Part shown: piece after piece, positions 57,144 to 64,000 of the stretch | Position numbering within the stretch: position 1 is the stretch's first letter | Layout: the number at the start of each line of letters is the position of its first letter | Assembly: GCF_018138715.1 (NCBI RefSeq) | Contig: NZ_JAGSHX010000001.1 | Coordinates: 62,001 to 126,000, forward strand | Direction: 5' to 3' | DNA from: Streptomyces asiaticus | GTDB lineage: Bacteria; Actinomycetota; Actinomycetes; Streptomycetales; Streptomycetaceae | Length of the DNA stretch: 64,000 nucleotides | Notes under the pieces: model-generated | What the model was told of the DNA's origin: nothing | Databases searched by the model: none | Seen by the model: only the letters and a program-made list of their open reading frames with translations | Made by a program: the position numbers and the translations under genes

Positions 57144-57935
57144 TCAGTGCGGCCGTACGGCCAGCTTGTCCAGAGCCGTCAGCAGCCCCGGCAGCTCGGG
57201 ACCGCGGCCGACCGGCAGCACCTCGCCCGGTGCGTCGTCCAGCAGCACGAACGCGATGTCGTCGGTCCGCGCCACCATGCTCCAGCCCGGCCCGTCGGCC
57301 CGGAGCGTCCGCGCGTCACCGGAGGCGAACGCCGAGCGGATCCGCCCCAGCGGCGGGGGCGAGTCCAGATAGCCGCGCGCCTCCTCGAGCACCCGCCGCA
57401 CGCCCCCGTGCGGCTTCTCGCCCGGAGAAACGAACGTCACATCGCTGTCGACCTGCTCACGCCAGATCGCCCACTGGAGCGCGATCTCATCGGCCCCCAG
57501 CCGCCGCTGGGCCGGGCCCCACCGCTCGGAGTCCGGCGGCGACAGCGGCGCCCGGGAGACGTCTTCCCCGGGGCCGGGCGCGGGATCATGAGGAGCCGGT
57601 ACGCCCGGGGCGGCCACGGCCACCGCGAGCGGCCAGCCGGGAAGCGAGGCGACCACCGTACGGTCTTCGATGGCCAGGGCGTACTCCATACCGCAGTCCC
57701 AGGTCGCGATGGCGATGGCCACGAGCGACACATCGTCGGTGACCACCGTCCAGCGGGCGCCGCCGCCGTCCTGCCCCAGCACCAGTCCGTAGCCGGTGTC
57801 GTACGGCTCCAGCCCGAGCGCGGCACATGCCTCGGGATAGTCGTCGCCGAGCACGCTCGGGAATTGAGCGGGTGTCAGCAGTACCGCGGTCAGCACATAC
57901 AGCGCCTCGTCGCGTGACTCCTCCGTGGCGGGCAC
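57144..57935 (-). CDS. Hypothetical protein, no recognised domain
   Basis: 263 residues. It is acidic, with alternating beta-strand-like segments (RWTVVTDDVSLVAIAIATWD, SMVARTDDIAFVLLDD) and no motif that I can place. There is no signal peptide or helix long enough to span a membrane, so it is probably cytoplasmic. I chose the GTG at 57935 because GAGGAGG lies 5-6 bases upstream. An ORF start at 58007 would add 24 residues of low complexity. Its genomic neighbours are unrelated, so no function is offered. Confidence 0.55.
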   Translation of the reverse strand: MPATEESRDEALYVLTAVLLTPAQFPSVLGDDYPEACAALGLEPYDTGYGLVLGQDGGGARWTVVTDDVSLVAIAIATWDCGMEYALAIEDRTVVASLPGWPLAVAVAAPGVPAPHDPAPGPGEDVSRAPLSPPDSERWGPAQRRLGADEIALQWAIWREQVDSDVTFVSPGEKPHGGVRRVLEEARGYLDSPPPLGRIRSAFASGDARTLRADGPGWSMVARTDDIAFVLLDDAPGEVLPVGRGPELPGLLTALDKLAVRPH

Positions 57936-58034
57936 GACAGCCTCCTCTTGCGCATGCGGATCCGATGAGCGATCCGTCGTCGCGCACCTTAACCACCCAG
58001 TAGCCACGGAGTCGAGACATCGGGAGGCGGTCGG

Positions 58035-58574
58035 TCATCGGTCGTCGGTCGCCGCCCGGAGCGTGTCCAGTGTGCGCCGCAGCCAGGACAGTTCGGCCTG
58101 GCTGGTGGCCCGGGCGATGGTGAGAATGCCGCGCCGGAAGGGATCCTCGACCTCTTCGGCCCGCAACGGACGGCCGCCCTCGTAGAAGAAGCTCGACGGC
58201 TGCCGCAGAAAGGCCATCCGGCGCTCCAGCACCTCCGCCTGGGCCGGCGGGTCGTCGAGGTGGCGCAGGAACGCCAGCACGGTGAACCAGCGGTTCTCGT
58301 CGGTGATGTCGACGTCCGCCGGATGCGCGAGACGGCGGCGCAGCTCCGTCTGCCCCTCGGCGGTCAGCGTGAGCACGTGCCGGGGCGCGGCCCCCGCGCC
58401 CGGCTGGGTCCGCCGGGCCAGCAGACCGGCCTTCTCCAGCCGCTTGATCGCCGGGTAGAGGGTGGACTCGGCCACGGGTTTCCCATGTCCGGTCAGCGCG
58501 GCGATGCGCTTGCGCAACTCATAGCCGTGCAGCGGGGCGTCGTGGAGGAAGCCCAGGATGGCGAGTTCGAGCAT
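58035..58574 (-). CDS. PadR-family transcriptional regulator
   Basis: 179 residues. The N-terminal winged helix (LELAILGFLHDAPLHGYELR, STLYPAIKRLEKAGLLA) is the PadR signature, and the C-terminal half is the helical dimerisation/effector domain (MAFLRQPSSFFYEGGRPLRA). PadR proteins repress their own and nearby genes in response to phenolics or other small molecules. A perfect 9-bp inverted repeat lies 41 bases upstream, suggesting self-regulation. The ATG at 58574 starts the winged helix. Alternative starts at 58592 and 58616 are possible. The target gene, if any other, is not obvious. Confidence 0.85.
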   Translation of the reverse strand: MLELAILGFLHDAPLHGYELRKRIAALTGHGKPVAESTLYPAIKRLEKAGLLARRTQPGAGAAPRHVLTLTAEGQTELRRRLAHPADVDITDENRWFTVLAFLRHLDDPPAQAEVLERRMAFLRQPSSFFYEGGRPLRAEEVEDPFRRGILTIARATSQAELSWLRRTLDTLRAATDDR

Positions 58575-58614
58575 GGCCGCATTGTGCCGCATGACCGCTG
58601 TACCTCGTAAGCGC

Positions 58615-58636
58615 AATACATCGCTCCCGATGTATT
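58615..58636. promoter_or_regulatory. Perfect inverted repeat upstream of padR, probable autoregulatory operator
   Basis: AATACATCG-CTCC-CGATGTATT (58615-58623 and 58628-58636) has nine paired bases per arm. PadR operators commonly contain ATGTAT/ATACAT arms, which are present here. The sequence is AT-rich in a GC-rich region. Confidence 0.7.
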
Positions 58637-58788
58637 ACCGGTGTCCGGTGCGATCCTGACGGTCCGCACTCGGACCCGGAGCGGGGCACAACGTGATGTT
58701 CGACAACGCCCCCGGGGTCGCGGCGGCGGTCGCGGGTCGGCCCTGAGCGGTCCGCTCGGGCCGGCCGTTCGGCCGGCCGGACCGGTCC

Positions 58789-59409
58789 TCAGCCGGCTTC
58801 GCGGACGGCGAGTGCCAGAAAGCGTGTGTCCTCGTCGGTGTACGACTCCAGCCGCCATCCGGAGCCCGCCAGCAACGGCCGCAGCTGGGGCTCCGCCCGC
58901 AGGTCGTCGGGGGTGAGAGCGCGGCCGTGGCGGGCGGCGAGAGCGGCCCGCCCCACCGGATGGAACAGCGCGAGTCGCCCGCCGGGGCGCACCACCCGGG
59001 CCAGTTCGCGCAGGTTCTCGCGGGGGTCGGAGAGATGGGAGATCAGCCCGGCGGCGAACACCGCGTCCAGGCAGCCGTCGCGCAGCGGCAGCCGTGCCAC
59101 ATCGGCGAGGGCGAGGCCCGCGAAGCCGTCCCGGCCCTCGCGCAGGGCGGCGTCCAGCATGGCGGGCGTGAGGTCCACGCCGAGAACGGTCCCCTCGGGG
59201 CCGGCCGCGGCGCGCAGCGCGGGCAGCGCACGCCCCGTTCCGCACCCCGCGTCGAGTACCGCGTCCCCGGGGCGGAGCCCGAGGTCGGCGACGGCGGCCG
59301 CGTATGCGGGGCCGTCGCCCGGGAAGCGGCGGTCCCAGTCGGCCGCCCTGGGGGTGAAGAAGTCCCGTACGTCGGCCGCACTGTTTCCACGGGAGGACTC
59401 ATGTGGCAC
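58789..59409 (-). CDS. Class I SAM-dependent methyltransferase
   Basis: 206 residues. Motif I is AVLDAGCGTGRALPALRAA, with GVDLTPAMLDAALRE, ADVARLPLRDGCLDAVFAAG and VRPGGRLALFHPVGRAAL in order, a typical Rossmann methyltransferase. It probably methylates a small molecule, but the acceptor is unknown. The GTG at 59409 follows GAGGAG with six bases of spacing. An earlier GTG at 59427 would add six residues. It lies upstream of padR on the same strand but with the 153-base operator gap between, so it may or may not be controlled by it. Confidence 0.83.
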   Translation of the reverse strand: MPHESSRGNSAADVRDFFTPRAADWDRRFPGDGPAYAAAVADLGLRPGDAVLDAGCGTGRALPALRAAAGPEGTVLGVDLTPAMLDAALREGRDGFAGLALADVARLPLRDGCLDAVFAAGLISHLSDPRENLRELARVVRPGGRLALFHPVGRAALAARHGRALTPDDLRAEPQLRPLLAGSGWRLESYTDEDTRFLALAVREAG

Positions 59410-59651
59410 GGAAACTCCTCGGGACACCTTGGATACGACGGTGAAGCACTGCGCTGGGCAAGCAGCCTACGCCCGCTTTGAGTGCAGATTCGGACGCTCA
59501 TCGATCGCTCTGGCATCTGACTCTGTCAATTTTCAACAGGTTCCGAAATGCGCCCTCAATGTGCGCCCCCGCCGGGTCTAGCGTCCCTGGCTCAGGGGGG
59601 ACACCTGGAGCGCCGCCCGGCGCGGCGCATCCCGACCGAGGGAGACCGCCC

Positions 59652-60173
59652 ATGACCAAGCCGCGCAGCACCGCCGCACGCTCCATGGCCGATCTCGACC
59701 GGATCCTGAACGATCTGGTGGCCGGGGCCCTAGGCGTACGCCATGCCGTGGTGCTCTCCCGGGACGGGGCGACCGTCAGCGCGTCCGGTGGGCTCTCCCG
59801 CCATGAGGCCGAGCACCTGGCCACCGTCGCCTCCGGATTCCACGGCATCGCCGCGAGCGCCGGGCGCCGGGGGCGCGGCGGCCCGTCCCGGCGGACGATG
59901 ATTGAGATGGCGGCGGGCACCCTCTTCGTCGCGGTGCTGGCCGATGGCGCGTGCCTGGCCGTGCTGGGCACCGCGGGCGCCGAGCCGGCCGCGATCGCCG
60001 AGGAGACGGCCCGGCTCGTGGACCTGGTTGACCGGCGGCGGCGCCGCCCATGGTCCCGTCGGCGGTTCGGCCGGATGCGCCGGGGTACCCGCAACGGCCC
60101 TCGGAAGATCATTCCGACGACTACGGCGAAGGGATGCGGTGATGCGAGCAGTGACCTGGCAGGGCCGACATGA
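59652..60173 (+). CDS. Roadblock/LC7-domain protein
   Basis: 173 residues. A roadblock/LC7 fold spans about 13-125 (LDRILNDLVAGALGVRHAVV, EAEHLATVASGFHGIA, TLFVAVLADGACLAVLG). The tail is very basic (RRRRRPWSRRRFGRMRRGTR) and unusual for the family. In Streptomyces these proteins act with small GTPases (conservon systems, MglB-like). Here no GTPase or sensor kinase gene is adjacent. Its last 32 bases overlap the start of the alcohol dehydrogenase gene. The tail may be an artefact of readthrough into that overlap, but the frame is continuous. Confidence 0.75.
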   Translation: MTKPRSTAARSMADLDRILNDLVAGALGVRHAVVLSRDGATVSASGGLSRHEAEHLATVASGFHGIAASAGRRGRGGPSRRTMIEMAAGTLFVAVLADGACLAVLGTAGAEPAAIAEETARLVDLVDRRRRRPWSRRRFGRMRRGTRNGPRKIIPTTTAKGCGDASSDLAGPT

Positions 60174-61335
60174 TGTGCGGGTCGAGACGGTCCCCGATCC
60201 CATCCTCAAGGAGCCGACGGACGCGATCGTCCGGATCACCACCACGGGGCTGTGCGGGTCCGATCTGCATCTGTACGAGGTGCTCACGCCATTCATGACC
60301 CCCGGCGACATCCTCGGCCACGAGCCGATGGGCATCGTGGAGGAGACCGGCCCGGAGGTGACGCACATCAAGCCCGGCGACCGCGTGGTGGTCCCGTTCC
60401 AGATCGCCTGCGGGCACTGCTGGATGTGCCGCTCCGGTCTGCCGACGCAGTGCGAGACCACTCAGGTCGCCGAGCACGGCATGGGGGCGGAGCTCTTCGG
60501 CTACACCAAGCTCTACGGCGCGGTGGCCGGCGGCCAGGCGGAGTATCTGAGGGTGCCGCAGGCCCAGTACGGCCCGATCAAGGTGCCCGAAGGAGTCCAC
60601 GACGACCGCTTCGTCTATCTGTCCGACGTACTGCCCACGGCATGGCAGGCGGTCGAGTACGCGGAGGTGCCGCGCGGCGGCACGCTCGCGGTCCTGGGGC
60701 TGGGGCCCATCGGACTCATGGCCTGCCGGGTGGCGAAGGTCCAGGGGCTGGCCGACCGGGTCATCGGCGTGGACCTTGTCCCCGAACGGCTGCGCCGGGC
60801 GCGCGCCGACGGCGTCGAGGTCCATGACCTCAATGACTTCTCCCGCCAGGAGGACCTGGTCGAGGCCGTCCTCTCGACCACCGGCGGCCGTGGACCGGAC
60901 GCGGTCATCGACGCGGTGGGCACGGAGGCCCACGGCAGCCCGCTGGGCCGGACCGCCCAGCGGGCCACGGGTCTGCTGCCACGGGAATGGGCCGCCAAGC
61001 TCACGGAGAAGGCCGGGGTCGACCGGCTGGCGGCGCTGCGGCTGGCCATCGCGCTGGTGCGGCGCGGCGGAACGATCTCCCTCAGCGGGGTCTACGGCGG
61101 GATGGCCGATCCGCTGCCGCTGATGACCATGTTCGACAAGCAGATCCAGCTGCGGATGGGCCAGGCGAACGTGCGGCGCTGGGCCGACGACATCTTCCCG
61201 CTGCTCACGGACGACGACCCGTTGGGTGTCGACGGGTTCGCCACCCACCGTGTGCCGCTGGAGGAGGCACCTCAGGCCTATGAGATGTTCCAGCGCAAGG
61301 AGGACGGTGCGATAAAGGTCCTCATGCGCCCGTAA
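60142..61335 (+). CDS. Zinc-dependent alcohol dehydrogenase (MDR)
   Basis: 397 residues of the zinc MDR superfamily. Catalytic zinc ligands sit in TGLCGSDLHLYE and ILGHEPMGIVEE, the structural zinc Cys cluster is CGHCWMCRSGLPTQC, and the NAD motif is TLAVLGLGPIGLMACRVAKV. The long insert YTKLYGAVAGGQAEYLRVPQ resembles formaldehyde/aldehyde dehydrogenase-like members. The substrate is unknown. The ATG at 60142 has AAGGG upstream and overlaps the roadblock gene. An ORF start at 59902 is antisense shadow. Confidence 0.85.
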   Translation: MRAVTWQGRHDVRVETVPDPILKEPTDAIVRITTTGLCGSDLHLYEVLTPFMTPGDILGHEPMGIVEETGPEVTHIKPGDRVVVPFQIACGHCWMCRSGLPTQCETTQVAEHGMGAELFGYTKLYGAVAGGQAEYLRVPQAQYGPIKVPEGVHDDRFVYLSDVLPTAWQAVEYAEVPRGGTLAVLGLGPIGLMACRVAKVQGLADRVIGVDLVPERLRRARADGVEVHDLNDFSRQEDLVEAVLSTTGGRGPDAVIDAVGTEAHGSPLGRTAQRATGLLPREWAAKLTEKAGVDRLAALRLAIALVRRGGTISLSGVYGGMADPLPLMTMFDKQIQLRMGQANVRRWADDIFPLLTDDDPLGVDGFATHRVPLEEAPQAYEMFQRKEDGAIKVLMRP

Positions 61336-61388
61336 ACGTCGGATGGGCGGAGGTGCGTCATGAAGGGATGGATTTCGGTCGAATCTCG

Positions 61389-61817
61389 CTACTCGGCGAC
61401 TCCGGAGAGCGCGAGCACCTTGTCGATGCGCACCCTGACCAGCAGCTCGCCCGGCACGCCGTTGCGGGCGCCGTACTCCTCGGCCCGGTCCTCGCCCATG
61501 TAGCGGGCGGCGATCCGGGTGGCCCAGTCGCGGACCTGACCCAGATCGTCGATCAGCTCCGCGCGTCCCCGCAGGGTGACGAAGGCGAACGGCGGCCTGT
61601 CGTCGTCCACGCAGATGCTGAGTCGGCCGTCCCGGGCCAAGTTGCGTCCCTTGACCGTCTCCTGACCTGTGTTGAAGACGAGGTCGTCACCGTCGAGCAG
61701 GAACCACACGGGCGCGAGGTGCGGACTTCCGTCGGCCCGCACGGTCGCCAGCTTCGCGGTGCGGGTGCCCTCCGTGACGAACTTCTGCCACTGATCCTTG
61801 GTCATGTTCTGAGCCAT
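61389..61817 (-). CDS. PPOX-class F420-dependent (pyridoxamine 5'-phosphate oxidase fold) enzyme
   Basis: 142 residues, split barrel. KLATVRADGSPHLAPVWFLL is the diagnostic flavin/F420-binding stretch, followed by VFNTGQETVKGRNLARDGRL and FVTLRGRAELID, matching the Rv1155-like F420-dependent group. It probably reduces or oxidises a small molecule with F420 or FMN, but the substrate is unknown. The ATG at 61817 was chosen over the upstream GTG at 61835. Confidence 0.8.
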   Translation of the reverse strand: MAQNMTKDQWQKFVTEGTRTAKLATVRADGSPHLAPVWFLLDGDDLVFNTGQETVKGRNLARDGRLSICVDDDRPPFAFVTLRGRAELIDDLGQVRDWATRIAARYMGEDRAEEYGARNGVPGELLVRVRIDKVLALSGVAE

Positions 61818-61936
61818 GTCCCCATCCTGCGTCAATCAGCGCACAAGTGTGGGGTGCCGGGCGGGGCGGGTTGCCCAGACGGCGGCAGTGAGAAAGGCTG
61901 GCACGCAGCTGAAGGGGAATCGGGGAGGAAGCCGAT

Positions 61937-62341
61937 ATGGCAGTGAACAAGGGACTCGACTGGTTACTGGACGACCTGACCGAGCGGATCGCCGAGATAC
62001 GGCACGCGCTGGTGCTGTCCAACGACGGGCTGGTGACGGGGGCGAGTTCCACGCTGGTGCGCCAGGACGCCGAACACCTGGCCGCGGTGGCGTCCGGGCT
62101 GCACAGCCTCGCCAAGGGGTCCGGGCATCACTTCCGGACGGGCCGGGTGCGGCAGACGATGGTCGAGTTCGACGAGGGCGTCCTCTTCGTCACGGCGGCG
62201 GGAGACGGCAGCTGTCTGTGCGTGCTCACCGGGCCGGACGCGGATGTGGGGCAGGTCGCCTACGAGATGGCGCTGCTGGTCAACCGGGTGGGGGAGCACC
62301 TGGGAGTCGAGGCCAGGCAGGAGAGCGGCGCGCCCAGCTGA
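61937..62341 (+). CDS. Roadblock/LC7-domain protein
   Basis: 134 residues, all roadblock/LC7 fold: LDWLLDDLTERIAEIRHALV, QDAEHLAAVASGLHSLAK, LFVTAAGDGSCLCVLTGPDA, VGQVAYEMALLVNRVGEHL. A canonical length for Streptomyces conservon-type roadblock proteins, which modulate small GTPases. GGAGGAAG precedes the ATG at 61937. It diverges from the PPOX gene. It is the second roadblock gene within 2.3 kb, with neither a GTPase nor a sensor kinase nearby. Confidence 0.85.
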   Translation: MAVNKGLDWLLDDLTERIAEIRHALVLSNDGLVTGASSTLVRQDAEHLAAVASGLHSLAKGSGHHFRTGRVRQTMVEFDEGVLFVTAAGDGSCLCVLTGPDADVGQVAYEMALLVNRVGEHLGVEARQESGAPS

Positions 62342-62354
62342 TGCCGCGCGGAAG

Positions 62355-62363
62355 TTATCCACA
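62355..62363 (+). other. DnaA-box consensus sequence
   Basis: TTATCCACA, the E. coli-type DnaA-box consensus, lies in the 98-base gap between the roadblock gene and the next gene. It is single, so it is not an origin. Confidence 0.35.
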
Positions 62364-62439
62364 GGCCTGACCGGGCATCTTGCTTCGCGGCTATCGTCGT
62401 CACTGTCAGTGATTGAGGCAGTGCGGGGGAGGATGTCGC

Positions 62440-63597
62440 ATGGCAGTGCGGGTGGAGCAGGAGTCGCGGGAGAGCCAGGGGCCGTGGAGCCCGGAGTGGC
62501 TCGGCGAGCCGAGCGTACCGGGACGGGCGAGCGGGCCGGGAGACCCTGGCGGGCCTGCGGGGCCTGGCGGATCGGGCGAGAGCGTCGGGTTCGGCGCGGC
62601 GGCCCGGGCGCTGGGGCTCAACACGCGGGAGTTCGAGCTGGCCGTTCAGCTGGGGGAAGTGCGCACCGTCACCACCGGTCTGGGCCGGCGGGTGGCGTGC
62701 GAGGAGTTGAGGCGGGTGACCGCCGCCGAGGGCTTCCCGGAAGCGCTCATCGCCCGTCTCCGCGTGGTCGGCACCGCGGAGAGCGCGGAGCTGCTCGGCA
62801 TTACCCAGGGGCGGCTGACCCGCCTCGCGCGCGGGGGTTTCTTCGCCCCGGTCCGGTTCTATGTCAATCGCTATCGGGCTGTCGTATGGCTCTATCTGGC
62901 GTCGGATCTGACCGAGTTCGCCGTCAGGCAGCCGGAGTTGCTGAGCGGCCGCACCCCGCCGGGGCTGAGCGCCGCATTGGCCGCGGGGGAGGACTGGCGG
63001 GCCGCCAAATGGCGCAGCCGCAGAATCGGCCAGCTGCTCGCCCAGACCGAGGACCCCTGGGAGCGGGCCGCGGTGCTGGCCTCGGTGCTGGGCTCCGTCG
63101 AGCTGGCCTCGGCCGTGGCCGATCCGTATGAGCGGGCCCATCTGCGGGAGCTCCGCCCCGCACTCGTCCGGATGCGCCCCGACGCGGGCGCGGTCCGGGA
63201 TGTCATCGACAAGGTGGTCACGGCGGACGACCCACGGGAGATCCGGCGCTATCGGGCCGCCCTCGCCTCGTCATTGGACGATGCCCGCCTGGCCCGGTCC
63301 GCGCCACGCCCGGACGCCGGGCCGGAGCCGGCGCTCGGAGACCGCACCCCGGTTCCGGGCCGCCCGCGGAGCCTGTGGCAGAAGCTGATCGGCACGATGA
63401 GACACGGTGCGGCACAGCCCTGTGGGGCACACCACGGCGCGGCACACCACGGCGCGGCACACCACGGCGGGGCACACCACGGTGGGGCACACCACGGTGG
63501 GGCTCAGCCGTCGTCCGCGGCGCCTTCGGCGGGCCGCAGCGGGCGGAACAACCCCTCTTGCACCACGGACACCAGGAGCCGACCCGCACGGTCGTAG
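62440..63597 (+). CDS. Uncharacterised Streptomyces protein (DUF6397-like) with repeat-encoded His/Gly tail
   Basis: 385 residues. A Gly/Pro-rich N-terminus (about 10-50) is followed by helical repeats with two helix-turn-helix-like pieces (AARALGLNTREFELAVQLGE and ELLGITQGRLTRLARGGFF), then WRAAKWRSRRIGQLLAQ. I recall this family as DUF6397 in Streptomyces, with no known function. The C-terminus (about 330-355) is a His-Gly-Ala repeat from a 15-bp tandem repeat (63426-63500). The ATG at 62440 follows GGAGG. The 3' end overlaps the opposing TesB gene by 94 bases, so the tail length needs care. Confidence 0.65.
   Translation: MAVRVEQESRESQGPWSPEWLGEPSVPGRASGPGDPGGPAGPGGSGESVGFGAAARALGLNTREFELAVQLGEVRTVTTGLGRRVACEELRRVTAAEGFPEALIARLRVVGTAESAELLGITQGRLTRLARGGFFAPVRFYVNRYRAVVWLYLASDLTEFAVRQPELLSGRTPPGLSAALAAGEDWRAAKWRSRRIGQLLAQTEDPWERAAVLASVLGSVELASAVADPYERAHLRELRPALVRMRPDAGAVRDVIDKVVTADDPREIRRYRAALASSLDDARLARSAPRPDAGPEPALGDRTPVPGRPRSLWQKLIGTMRHGAAQPCGAHHGAAHHGAAHHGGAHHGGAHHGGAQPSSAAPSAGRSGRNNPSCTTDTRSRPARS
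63426..63500 (+). repeat. 15-bp tandem repeat, five units, coding for a His/Gly/Ala tail
   Basis: Five contiguous 15-bp units (GGCACACCACGGCGC and one- to two-base variants), in frame with the preceding protein and encoding AHHGA/AHHGG units. The last two units carry a shared T substitution, suggesting recent stepwise expansion. Confidence 0.9.
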
Positions 63598-64000
63598 ATC
63601 CGGCCGCGCGCCAGTCCCCGGCCGCCCGTGGCCACGGGCGACTCCTGCTCGTAGAGAAACCACTCATCGGTGCGGAACGGCCGGTGGAACCACATGGCGT
63701 GATCCAGCGAGGCCATGTCGAAGCCCCGTGGGCCCCAGAGCGGCTCGACCGGCACCCGCACCGCGTCCAGCAGCATCATGTCGCTCGCATAGGTGAGCGC
63801 ACAGGTGTGCACCAGCGGGTCGTCCCCGAGCGCCCCCACCGCGCGCATCCATACGGCGCTGCGCGGTTCCACGCCCTTGAGCTCCTCGTCCGTCCAGCGC
63901 AGCCGCTCCACATAGCGGATGTCGAAGGGCTGCCGGCGCTCCATACGGGCGAACGCCTCGGGGAGCGTGCCCAGATGGGCGCGGACCTCGTCGGCGAGGG
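63504..64000 (-). CDS. tesB: Acyl-CoA thioesterase II, C-terminal part
   Basis: The frame runs off the right edge. The 165 residues present contain LGTLPEAFARMERRQPFDIR, LVHTCALTYASDMMLLDAV, SLDHAMWFHRPFRTDEWFLY and the end GRIYDRAGRLLVSVVQEGLF, all characteristic of the second hot-dog domain of TesB-type thioesterases (conserved Asp in LDHAMWFHR, Gln near VVQEG). It hydrolyses medium/long acyl-CoA. The internal ATG at 63944 is not the start. It converges on, and overlaps by 94 bases, the preceding uncharacterised gene. Confidence 0.88.
   Translation of the reverse strand, partial: LADEVRAHLGTLPEAFARMERRQPFDIRYVERLRWTDEELKGVEPRSAVWMRAVGALGDDPLVHTCALTYASDMMLLDAVRVPVEPLWGPRGFDMASLDHAMWFHRPFRTDEWFLYEQESPVATGGRGLARGRIYDRAGRLLVSVVQEGLFRPLRPAEGAADDG

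Noticed and set aside
62355..62363. Replication origin at the DnaA box
   Set aside because: Only one box, no dnaA/dnaN neighbours, no AT-rich unwinding region.

Overview
The window is chromosomal DNA from a Streptomyces-type actinomycete. The evidence is very high GC with strong third-position bias, GTG and TTG starts, purine-rich ribosome sites, 4-bp ATGA gene overlaps, and typical Streptomyces families: a SpoIIE-type phosphatase with a C-terminal ATPase domain, ergothioneine genes, roadblock proteins, a ROK regulator beside xylAB, and family 2B encapsulins. I see no rRNA, tRNA or CRISPR array. A small hairpin-bearing repeat at 23953-24122 resembles one I remember from the S. hygroscopicus/violaceusniger group, but I could not check this.

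Layout. 1-6.9 kb: end of an aldehyde dehydrogenase, a TerD-CAP-CAP fusion, a membrane-anchored peptidoglycan-binding protein, a class A flavoprotein monooxygenase, an APC permease and a conserved unknown. 7.1-11.4 kb: a three-gene operon for polyol (probably glycerol-like) phosphorylation and oxidation (FGGY kinase, GlpA-like, GlpB-like). 11.4-18.5 kb: S4 RNA-binding protein, dihydrolipoyl dehydrogenase, SpoIIE phosphatase, metallo-beta-lactamase-fold protein, and a gltD without gltB. 18.5-23.8 kb: ipdC-ipdB-ipdA-echA20 diverging from two SDR genes. This is the gene set of the mycobacterial cholesterol C/D-ring module, with a 38-bp palindrome in the shared promoter. 23.8-24.4 kb: a MITE-like repeat next to a serine-hydrolase remnant. 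24.4-28.5 kb: patatin, FAD oxidoreductase, and an Rpf-LysM-M23 cell-wall enzyme with a consensus CRP-type site upstream. 28.8-33.1 kb: egtABCD for ergothioneine, without egtE. 33.3-36.7 kb: a quinone oxidoreductase and two acyl-CoA dehydrogenases, one of which lacks the catalytic glutamate motif.

36.8-46 kb is the most unusual part. A GMC oxidoreductase and a small membrane protein precede two tandem family 2B encapsulin shell genes (cyclic-nucleotide-binding domain plus HK97-type shell). They have no recognisable cargo beside them and share an exactly identical 135-nt internal tract. Beyond them lie a Tat-exported AIM6-like phosphodiesterase and a decayed inositol-monophosphatase/dxs operon with frameshifts, a large internal deletion, a TTA codon and a 23-bp tandem repeat at its edge.

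46-64 kb: a GNAT protein, the ROK/xylB/xylA locus, a secreted pectinesterase, an SNF2 helicase with a SWIM-domain partner, a small membrane protein, a PadR regulator with a palindrome upstream, a methyltransferase, two roadblock/LC7 proteins around a zinc alcohol dehydrogenase and a PPOX protein, an uncharacterised protein ending in a 15-bp repeat, and the start-truncated end of a TesB thioesterase.

The strongest leads are the cargo-less double encapsulin locus with its dying isoprenoid-precursor operon, the promoter palindrome of the ring-degradation cluster, and the CRP-like site before the Rpf-type gene.
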